From contig JAHEBK010000147.1 in NCBI GenBank assembly GCA_024642295.1, positions 1 to 5,115 of the forward strand: a stretch of 5,115 bases of DNA, in the 5' to 3' direction. The notes below the pieces were generated by a model, which worked only from the letters and a program-made list of their open reading frames with translations, had not been told where the DNA came from and did not search any database. How positions within the stretch are numbered: the first letter of the stretch is position 1; the number at the start of each line of letters is the position of its first letter. Positions 1-5,115 of the stretch are shown piece by piece. The DNA is from Flavobacterium sp. GTDB taxonomy: Bacteria; Bacteroidota; Bacteroidia; Flavobacteriales; Flavobacteriaceae. Made by a program: the position numbers and the translations under genes.

Positions 1-747
1 GATATTTATGAAGCTAATTTTTGCATGGAATTTTATGCCGAGAATAGTACTATTAATCCATTAGAAACCTTTACTAAACTAAACAATATTTCGAAACCTC
101 CTTTTTCGGTTTTCTTTAAAAAAAATAAACAATATTTACTTTCAGCTTCGCCTGAACGGTATTTGAAGAAAGACGGAGAAAACATCATTTCACAACCGAT
201 AAAAGGAACGGCCAAACGTTTTGAGGACCCAATTGAAGATGAAAAATCTAAGGTAGAATTAGAAAAAAATCCTAAAGAAAGGGCTGAAAATATCATGATA
301 ACTGATTTAGTTCGAAATGATTTATCACATACCGCTCAAAAAGGGTCGGTACAAGTAGCTGCTTTATGCGAAATAAAATCGTTTATACAAGTACATCAAA
401 TGATTTCTACGATTAGGTCCAAAATAAGTGATAAATTTACTGGTGTTGAGGTGATTAAATATAGTTTTCCAATGGGAAGTATGACTGGGGCTCCAAAGAT
501 TTCGGCCATGAAAATCATCGAAGAACAAGAAGAAACCAAACGGGGATTGTACAGTGGGGCGGTTGGTTATTTTACGCCTACAGGCGATTTTGATTTTAAT
601 GTTGTGATTCGTAGTATCTTGTACAATCAAGATAATCAATACGTCTCTTTTTCCGTTGGAAGTGCGATTACGTCACTTTCTAATCCAGAAAAAGAATACG
701 AAGAATGTTTGCTTAAAGCTAAGGCGATGCGAGAGGTTTTGAGTTAG
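1..747 (+). CDS. pabB: Aminodeoxychorismate synthase component I (PabB), 3' part, 5' end cut by window
   Basis: This is the C-terminal 248 residues of a chorismate-binding enzyme. With its glutaminase partner, PabB converts chorismate and glutamine to 4-amino-4-deoxychorismate, the precursor of p-aminobenzoate and folate, in the cytoplasm. The frame is open to base 1 and begins with DIYEANFC, matching the family's conserved GDxYxxN segment, so the ATG at 25 is internal and the true start lies upstream. Visible family motifs are QPIKGTAKR (about bases 193-219), ENIMITDLVRNDL (about 286-324), MGSMTGAPK (about 472-498), the GLYSGAVGYF segment (about 544-573) and the FSVGSAI segment near the C-terminus. 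The lysine of PIKGT (bases 202-204) is the PabB-type residue; anthranilate synthase TrpE has alanine there, which favours PabB. Judging by typical family length (about 430-450 residues), roughly the first 180-200 residues are missing. The stop is TAG at 745-747. The glutaminase partner is not in the window. Confidence 0.93.
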   Translation, partial: DIYEANFCMEFYAENSTINPLETFTKLNNISKPPFSVFFKKNKQYLLSASPERYLKKDGENIISQPIKGTAKRFEDPIEDEKSKVELEKNPKERAENIMITDLVRNDLSHTAQKGSVQVAALCEIKSFIQVHQMISTIRSKISDKFTGVEVIKYSFPMGSMTGAPKISAMKIIEEQEETKRGLYSGAVGYFTPTGDFDFNVVIRSILYNQDNQYVSFSVGSAITSLSNPEKEYEECLLKAKAMREVLS

Positions 748-763
748 CGTTTAGGTATAAGAA

Positions 764-787
764 TTTAGGGAAAAGGGAAAAGGGAAA
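764..787 (+). repeat. Left arm of imperfect inverted repeat, 3 x AGGGAAA heptamers
   Basis: TTT is followed by three identical 7-bp units AGGGAAA (767-773, 774-780, 781-787). Read as the reverse complement, the right arm at 1235-1258 matches it at 19 of 24 positions, including the leading TTT. The two arms enclose the four-helix bundle gene. The left arm begins 16 bp after the pabB stop codon. The repeats are seen directly; their role as the boundary of a cassette is inferred. Confidence 0.8.
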
Positions 788-844
788 ACACGATAATGTT
801 AAGTTTAAAAGTATTTTGTAAATCGGTAATTTTAATTTAGAAAG

Positions 845-1204
845 ATGAAAAGTTATAGAGATTTGATTGTTTGGCAAAAATCGATGATTTTAGTTACTTT
901 ATTATACCAGTTAACCAAACAATTTCCGGATGATGAAAAATTTGGTTTGACATCACAAATTAAAAGAAGTTCTGTTTCTATTCCTTCAAATATAGCAGAA
1001 GGATATGGTAGGAGTACAAGAAAAGAATATATACGTTTTCTTGAAATTTCAAGAGCTTCACTTTATGAATTTCAAACACAATTAGAAATTGCGGTAAATT
1101 TAAAATTCATTGACATTATTGTGACTAAAGAAATTTTTGATTTAGGAATTGAAGTCGAAAAAATGTTGAATTCTTTAATAAGAAAGTTGAAATCAGTAAA
1201 CTAG
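845..1204 (+). CDS. Four-helix bundle protein, S23 / 23S rRNA intervening-sequence family
   Basis: This 119-residue soluble protein has the hallmark layout of the S23/IVP four-helix bundle family (TIGR02436-like), which is structurally related to the Avd accessory protein of diversity-generating retroelements. The N-terminal YRDLIVWQKSM segment (residues 4-14) starts helix 1. The signature FGLTSQIKRSSVSIPSNIAE lies at residues 33-52, followed by GYGR (53-56), and FLEISRASLYEFQTQLEIA spans about residues 65-83. The C-terminal part is amphipathic and ends in a basic tail (IRKLKSVN). Length is normal for the family and there is no frameshift or missing region. The start follows AGAAAG directly and fits the usual family N-terminus. 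Some members are encoded inside 23S rRNA genes; this one is not, as the neighbours are pabB and tilS. The molecular function of free-standing members is not established; nucleic-acid binding is suggested by the Avd relationship and the basic surface residues. No signal peptide or membrane segment is visible. Confidence 0.9.
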   Translation: MKSYRDLIVWQKSMILVTLLYQLTKQFPDDEKFGLTSQIKRSSVSIPSNIAEGYGRSTRKEYIRFLEISRASLYEFQTQLEIAVNLKFIDIIVTKEIFDLGIEVEKMLNSLIRKLKSVN

Positions 1205-1227
1205 TATTAAAGTTAAAGCTGAATACT

Positions 1228-1258
1228 TATCCCTTGTCGCTTATCTCTTTTCTCTAAA
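1228..1258 (-). repeat. Right arm of imperfect inverted repeat, four diverged AGNGANA heptamers
   Basis: On the minus strand this reads TTT followed by AGAGAAA (1255-1249), AGAGATA (1248-1242), AGCGACA (1241-1235) and AGGGATA (1234-1228). Every unit fits AGNGANA, with only positions 3 and 6 varying. The stretch 1235-1258 aligns with the left arm at 764-787. The arm starts 23 bp after the four-helix bundle stop and ends 10 bp before the tilS ATG, so it occupies the region where a tilS ribosome-binding site would lie. Confidence 0.75.
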
Positions 1259-1268
1259 AATAACTTCT

Positions 1269-2579
1269 ATGATTGAAAAAATAAAACTACATATAGAACA
1301 GGGTTTGTCTCTTTTAAAGAATAAAAAACTCCTCCTAGCTACCAGCGGTGGACTAGACAGTATGGTGATGTTGTATTTGTTCGAGCAATTAGGATACGAA
1401 ATTGCCATTGCACATTGTAATTTTCAATTGCGAGGATTAGAGAGTTTTGGTGACCAAAGTTTTATTCAAGAATATGCTCAGGAACATCAATTGTCTATTT
1501 TTATAACGCAGTTTGACACTACGGCTTTCGCCAAAGATTACAAACTTTCGACACAAGTGGCAGCGAGAGAATTGCGCTATAATTGGTTTTACGAATTATT
1601 GGAAACCGAAAATTACGATTACATTCTAACTGCGCATCATGCTGATGACAATCTAGAAACCTTTTTAATCAACCTCAGTCGTGGAACTGGATTGGATGGT
1701 TTGACAGGAATCCCAGAACAGAATGATAAAATAATTCGCCCTTTATTATCTATTTCTCGAGCTGAAATTTTGGCTTTTGCCAAAGAGAAAAATATTGTGT
1801 GGCGAGAAGACAGTAGCAATGCATCGGATAAATATTTGAGGAATAAAATTCGACACGATTTGGTGCCTTTGTTGAAAGAATTGAATCCACAGTTTATGGA
1901 CGCTTTTCAAAAAACACAAACCTATTTGCAAGAATCAGCGGCTATGGTTGAAGACGCTTCTATAATGGTGTACAATCAAGTGGTGACACAAGAGGAAGAT
2001 TTGATGTACATTGATTTAAAACAGCTGTTGCGGTTGCCTAATTATCAATCGTATTTGTACCAATGGCTGAAAGAATTTGGTTTTACAGCCTGGGATGATA
2101 TTTATGAATTGGTGCATACGGTGTCAGGAAAGCAGATTTTTTCGTCACATTTTCGATTGCTAAAAGACCGTGAACAATTAATTGTGAGTCCAATTGCATT
2201 AGAAAGTAAAGAGGATTATTATGAAATTGAGAAAGAAACCACAGACGTTAATGTTCCCTTAAAACTGTCTTTTTGTAAAGTAGCAGACATTTCTAATCCC
2301 TCCAATACGACTATATTTGTGGATGAAGATTTGTTGCAATTTCCGTTGGTTATACAAAAATGGAATGAAGGCGCTATTTTTCAACCTTTTGGGATGAATG
2401 GTAAATCTAAAAAAGTGAGTAAACTTTTTAAAGACGAAAAATTATCCTTGGTTGCAAAAGAAAACATTTGGATATTGTGGTCTGGTGAAACTATTGTTTG
2501 GGTTATTGGATTAAGACAAGACGAACGTTTTAAAGTTTCGGCAACAACTAAAAATATTCTTAAAATACAATTACTATAA
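1269..2579 (+). CDS. tilS: tRNA(Ile)-lysidine synthetase TilS
   Basis: TilS uses ATP to attach lysine to C34 of the CAU-anticodon tRNA-Ile, making lysidine so that the tRNA reads AUA and is charged with isoleucine; the gene is normally essential. The 436-residue protein has the N-type ATP pyrophosphatase P-loop SGGLDS at residues 26-31, then HCNFQLRG (49-56), AHHADDNLET (122-131), IRPLL (156-160), REDSSN (179-184) and RNKIRHDLVPLL (191-202), all in the family's order. The C-terminal TilS domain is visible at about residues 360-436, with FQPFGMNGKSKKVSKLFKD at 371-389 and GLRQDERFKV at 414-423. Length is normal for a full-length TilS with its C-terminal domain. The ATG at 1269 gives the expected short lead-in to the P-loop; no good Shine-Dalgarno sequence precedes it, as is common in this phylum. 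One base separates its TAA stop from the dsbD ATG, suggesting cotranscription and probably coupled translation. Confidence 0.97.
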   Translation: MIEKIKLHIEQGLSLLKNKKLLLATSGGLDSMVMLYLFEQLGYEIAIAHCNFQLRGLESFGDQSFIQEYAQEHQLSIFITQFDTTAFAKDYKLSTQVAARELRYNWFYELLETENYDYILTAHHADDNLETFLINLSRGTGLDGLTGIPEQNDKIIRPLLSISRAEILAFAKEKNIVWREDSSNASDKYLRNKIRHDLVPLLKELNPQFMDAFQKTQTYLQESAAMVEDASIMVYNQVVTQEEDLMYIDLKQLLRLPNYQSYLYQWLKEFGFTAWDDIYELVHTVSGKQIFSSHFRLLKDREQLIVSPIALESKEDYYEIEKETTDVNVPLKLSFCKVADISNPSNTTIFVDEDLLQFPLVIQKWNEGAIFQPFGMNGKSKKVSKLFKDEKLSLVAKENIWILWSGETIVWVIGLRQDERFKVSATTKNILKIQLL

Positions 2580-2580
2580 T

Positions 2581-4599
2581 ATGAAGAAACTATTCTTTTT
2601 AGTTATTACACTACTAGCATTTGCTTCCATCGATGCGCAAATTTTGGATCCTGCAAAATGGACTACTTCCATCGAAAAGAAATCAGAGAACATCTATCTG
2701 TTGACTTTTAATGCAATTATCGAAAAAGAATGGCATTTGTATTCGCAATTCACCCCAGACGGTGGGCCGCTGGCATTAGAAGTTGTTTTTAAAGACCAAA
2801 AAGGAAATTTTACACTCATTGGCAAAGCCAAAGAAAGCAAAACCAAAACAGCCTATAACGACATATTCGAAGTCAATGAAACATTCTTTGAAGGAAAAGC
2901 CCAGATACAACAAGAAATTAAGATAATAAATTCCAAAATTTCAAAAATTGAAGCGGTACTGAATTACCAAGTGTGTAAAGAGGTTTGTATCAATTTAGAA
3001 AAGAAATTCACTTTTGTGATTCCAGTAACAGCTAGAGAAATAGTTACTCCAACAGTCGAAAAACGGACAGAAGATGTAGTTCAAGAGGATTCCTTAGCGC
3101 CAAGTTTAGGTGAAGCCAATGTGATGCAAGCGACAACCGTTTCGACTCCAACAGAAGTAGTGCCAACAGAAGATACTACAACCCAAAAAGGATTGTGGAT
3201 GATATTTTTTATTGCTTTTCTTTCTGGATTTGCTGCTTTGTTAACCCCTTGTGTGTTTCCGCTGATTCCTATGACAGTGAGTTTTTTTACGAAACAGAGT
3301 AAAACCAGAGCAGCGGGAATTCGGAATGCTATTTTTTATGGATTTTCGATTATTATCATATATGTGGTTTTGGGATTGATAGTGACTTCTATTTTTGGGG
3401 CGGGTGCTCTAAATGCTTTGTCAACCAATGTCTGGTTTAACCTGATATTCTTCGTTTTATTAGTAGTTTTTGCGGTTTCTTTTTTAGGAGCTTTTGAAAT
3501 TGTACTGCCTAATTCTTGGGCAAATAAAGTAGACAGTCAAGCGGATAGAGGTGGTGTAATCGGTATTTTATTTATGGCTTTGGCTTTAGCGATTGTATCA
3601 TTTTCTTGTACAGGACCAATTGTGGGGACTTTGTTAGTCGAAGCAGCTTCCAAAGGTGGAATTGCACCTATCGTTGGAATGTTCGGTTTTTCATTGGCAT
3701 TAGCCTTGCCTTTTATGTTGTTTGCTATGTTTCCAAGTTGGTTGCAAACCTTACCTAAATCAGGCGGCTGGTTGAATACAGTGAAAGTGTTTCTAGGGTT
3801 TATCGAGTTGGCCTTAGCATTTAAATTTTTATCAAATGCCGATTTGGTGTTGCAGTTGCATTTATTAGAAAGAGAAGTTTTCTTGGTCATTTGGATAGCC
3901 ATTTTTGGAACTTTGGCGCTGTATCTATTTGGAAAAATCAGTATGCCTCACGATAGCCCTACAACACATATTTCAGTTGGAAGAGTGCTGATTGGTTTAT
4001 TGGTACTCAGTTTTACTATTTATATGATTCCAGGATTATGGGGTGCGCCATTGAAGTTGATTAGCGCTTTTCCGCCTCCAATGGAATATAGTGAAAGCCC
4101 ACATGGAGTAGGAGGTTCGTCTGCTGTAATTCCTATAGACTTACCTGACGGTGCTAAAATTGGGGTTCATGGATTGACTATATTTGAAGATTACGAAAAA
4201 GGTTTGGCCTACGCCAAAAAGGTTAATAAACCCATTTTATTGGATTTTACAGGTTATGCTTGTGTGAATTGTAGAAGAATGGAAAACAATGTTTGGTCAG
4301 ATGATAAAGTATTGACTATTTTGAAAAAAGATGTTGTTTTGATTTCACTCTATGTAGATGATAAAAGAGCATTGCCTAAAAACGAACAATTTGTTTCCAG
4401 TACTGGTTCAGAAATTGAAACCATAGGTGATAAGTGGACCGATTTTATGATTTCGAGATACAAAACGAATACGCAACCTTTGTATGTTTTGACGGATTTA
4501 GAAGGTAGTAGTTTGAATACTGTGCAACCAACGATTAGTTATGTTGGAATTACCGAGTATGAAAATTGGTTGAAAGCTGGAATTTCTAATTTTAAATAA
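2581..4599 (+). CDS. dsbD: Thiol:disulfide interchange protein DsbD (protein-disulfide reductase)
   Basis: DsbD is an inner-membrane protein that carries reducing power from cytoplasmic thioredoxin to periplasmic partners (disulfide isomerases, cytochrome c maturation). The 672 residues show all three modules. A signal peptide covers about residues 1-19 (MKKLFFLVIT start, cleavage probably near IDA/Q). A periplasmic N-terminal domain covers about 25-147 with a cysteine pair at C132 and C136. A Thr/Glu-rich linker spans about 150-203. A membrane domain of about eight segments (about 205-484) carries C224 in LLTPCVFPLIP and C343 in SFSCTGPIVG. A C-terminal thioredoxin-like domain (about 530-670) has the CVNC active site at 561-564 and a likely cis-proline at P633. 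These are the only six cysteines, and they form the three redox pairs expected for electron relay. The N-domain pair is spaced CX3C, closer than the CX5C of E. coli DsbD. The start directly follows the tilS stop with a 1-base gap, so expression probably depends on the upstream message. Confidence 0.95.
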   Translation: MKKLFFLVITLLAFASIDAQILDPAKWTTSIEKKSENIYLLTFNAIIEKEWHLYSQFTPDGGPLALEVVFKDQKGNFTLIGKAKESKTKTAYNDIFEVNETFFEGKAQIQQEIKIINSKISKIEAVLNYQVCKEVCINLEKKFTFVIPVTAREIVTPTVEKRTEDVVQEDSLAPSLGEANVMQATTVSTPTEVVPTEDTTTQKGLWMIFFIAFLSGFAALLTPCVFPLIPMTVSFFTKQSKTRAAGIRNAIFYGFSIIIIYVVLGLIVTSIFGAGALNALSTNVWFNLIFFVLLVVFAVSFLGAFEIVLPNSWANKVDSQADRGGVIGILFMALALAIVSFSCTGPIVGTLLVEAASKGGIAPIVGMFGFSLALALPFMLFAMFPSWLQTLPKSGGWLNTVKVFLGFIELALAFKFLSNADLVLQLHLLEREVFLVIWIAIFGTLALYLFGKISMPHDSPTTHISVGRVLIGLLVLSFTIYMIPGLWGAPLKLISAFPPPMEYSESPHGVGGSSAVIPIDLPDGAKIGVHGLTIFEDYEKGLAYAKKVNKPILLDFTGYACVNCRRMENNVWSDDKVLTILKKDVVLISLYVDDKRALPKNEQFVSSTGSEIETIGDKWTDFMISRYKTNTQPLYVLTDLEGSSLNTVQPTISYVGITEYENWLKAGISNFK

Positions 4600-4687
4600 T
4601 AGAAAGTCACAATTCATTATGCCAGGTTTTAATGTTTGCTTTAGGTTCTTTTTTGAGATTTATATTTTATTTTAGAAAAGGAATAAC

Positions 4688-4695
4688 TACTTTTG
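4688..4695 (+). promoter_or_regulatory. Probable -7 promoter element (TACTTTTG) for nusB
   Basis: TACTTTTG fits the Bacteroidota -7 consensus TAnnTTTG exactly and lies in the 124-bp gap after dsbD, 28 bp before the nusB GTG. Transcription would be expected to start near 4700-4703, giving a leader of about 20-25 nt. No good TTG -33 element is seen at the usual spacing; the nearest TTG upstream (4653-4655) is 32 bp away, and the region between is T-rich. Function is inferred from motif and position only. Confidence 0.5.
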
Positions 4696-4723
4696 CGGAC
4701 TAATTCATAAAAGTTCTTACACG

Positions 4724-5115
4724 GTGGTAAATAGAAGACACATTCGCGTCAAAGTTATGCAATCCATTTATGCGATGCATCAAAACGGTTCTGAAAATCT
4801 AGAGAAAGAAGAAAAATTCCTTTTTTATAGTATCGACAGTATTCAGGATTTATATCTTACCATGATTTCCTCATTAATGGAAATTTGTAAAATAGAAACG
4901 GAGTTTTTGCACAAATCAAGTTTGAAACATTTGGCAACTTCAGAAGAACGCAATCCCAACAATAAGTTTATTAATAATGCTGTTTTTCAAGTATTAGCAG
5001 AAAATAATTCGCTAAGTATCGCTCTTGAAACACGCAAAATTAATGCTTGGTATTTAAACCAAGATTATATTTTGTTGTTGCTTAATGCCGTAAAAGCGAG
5101 TGCTTTTTATGTGGA
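4724..5115 (+). CDS. nusB: Transcription antitermination factor NusB, 5' part, GTG start, 3' end cut by window
   Basis: The visible 130 codons begin (M/V)VNRRHIRVKVMQSIYAMHQ, which matches the N-terminus I associate with flavobacterial NusB. NusB binds boxA RNA with S10/NusE and promotes antitermination of rRNA operons in the cytoplasm. GTG at 4724 is the chosen start: the frame upstream is open back to the TAG at 4673 but has no ATG, and the first in-frame ATG (4757-4759) would remove the conserved NRRHIRVKV segment. Bacteroidota NusB proteins are usually about 300 residues, with the compact NusB RNA-binding domain (about 140 residues in E. coli) near the C-terminus. What is visible here is therefore mainly the lineage-specific N-terminal extension, rich in charged and predicted helical segments, with the family domain beyond the window. 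No internal stop occurs up to base 5115. A -7-like promoter element lies just upstream, so it is probably transcribed separately from dsbD. Confidence 0.85.
   Translation, partial: MVNRRHIRVKVMQSIYAMHQNGSENLEKEEKFLFYSIDSIQDLYLTMISSLMEICKIETEFLHKSSLKHLATSEERNPNNKFINNAVFQVLAENNSLSIALETRKINAWYLNQDYILLLLNAVKASAFYV

Larger units (their letters stand above)
764..1258 (+). other. Putative cassette: four-helix bundle gene bounded by heptamer inverted repeats
   Basis: This block of about 495 bp holds one complete small gene (845-1204) and matching purine-rich/pyrimidine-rich inverted arms at both ends. It sits between pabB and tilS, which have no functional link to the small gene. The flanks show no clear target-site duplication: only 'TAA' recurs (757-759 in the left flank, 1261-1263 in the right). 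No transposase is present. The layout resembles a single-gene element with terminal repeats, such as RAYT/REP units, but the protein family is different. Calling it mobile is an inference; the alternative is a local gene with coincidental simple-sequence flanks. Confidence 0.45.

Noticed and set aside
25..27. ATG at 25 as the start of the first gene
   Set aside because: The frame is open to base 1 and the residues before it (DIYEANFC) belong to a conserved family segment, so the gene is cut by the window edge.
33..296. Antisense open frames opposite pabB (33-296 and 364-639)
   Set aside because: They lie opposite strongly conserved pabB codons and their translations resemble no family I recognise.
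1..747. First gene as anthranilate synthase TrpE or an isochorismate synthase
   Set aside because: The PIKGT motif has the PabB-type lysine where TrpE has alanine, and the overall motif set fits PabB better. The missing N-terminus leaves some doubt.
800..807. TAAGTTTA as a -7 promoter element for the four-helix bundle gene
   Set aside because: It matches TAnnTTTG at all but the final base, but no TTG lies at the right distance upstream, which falls inside the purine repeat.
764..1258. Diversity-generating retroelement or CRISPR array
   Set aside because: There is no reverse transcriptase, no template/variable repeat pair and no spacer-like units; the heptamers are contiguous and too short for CRISPR repeats.
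748..1268. Target-site duplication flanking the cassette
   Set aside because: Only a trivial 'TAA' is shared by the two flanks, which is expected by chance in AT-rich DNA.
1637..1931. Antisense open frames opposite tilS
   Set aside because: Short, overlapping each other and fully opposite the conserved tilS core; treated as shadows.
3537..3902. 121-residue antisense open frame opposite dsbD
   Set aside because: It is opposite membrane-segment codons of dsbD, has Asn/Lys/Pro-rich composition typical of a reverse shadow, and has no recognisable motif.
4600..4687. Intrinsic terminator after dsbD
   Set aside because: T-rich runs are present but no GC-containing stem precedes them.

Overview
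The window looks like chromosomal DNA from a member of the Bacteroidota, most likely a Flavobacterium-type organism. The evidence is AT-rich coding DNA, little Shine-Dalgarno signal, a TAnnTTTG-type -7 promoter element before the last gene, and protein sequences that read as flavobacterial versions of their families. This assignment is inferred from sequence character, not from a database search.

All five genes are on the + strand. In order they are: the 3' part of pabB (aminodeoxychorismate synthase component I, folate pathway; cut by the window start); a small four-helix bundle gene of the S23/23S-rRNA-intervening-sequence family; tilS (tRNA-Ile lysidine synthetase); dsbD (membrane thiol-disulfide reductant conductor), which starts one base after the tilS stop; and the 5' part of nusB, which starts at GTG and runs off the window end. 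pabB, tilS, dsbD and nusB are ordinary housekeeping genes. tilS and dsbD are very probably cotranscribed. nusB seems to have its own promoter in the 124-bp gap after dsbD.

The unusual part is between pabB and tilS. The four-helix bundle gene (845-1204) is bracketed by an imperfect inverted repeat (764-787 and 1235-1258), and each arm is built from tandem 7-bp units of the form AGNGANA. The left arm has three identical units and the right arm has four diverged ones. The whole block of about 495 bp looks like a discrete cassette placed between two housekeeping genes. Its right end lies only 10 bp from the tilS start codon. This resembles the way REP/RAYT-type units pair one small gene with short flanking repeats, and it is the best candidate here for an under-described element. 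Mobility is inferred and cannot be shown from one copy.

No tRNA or rRNA gene, CRISPR array, transposase, reverse transcriptase or convincing intrinsic terminator was found.
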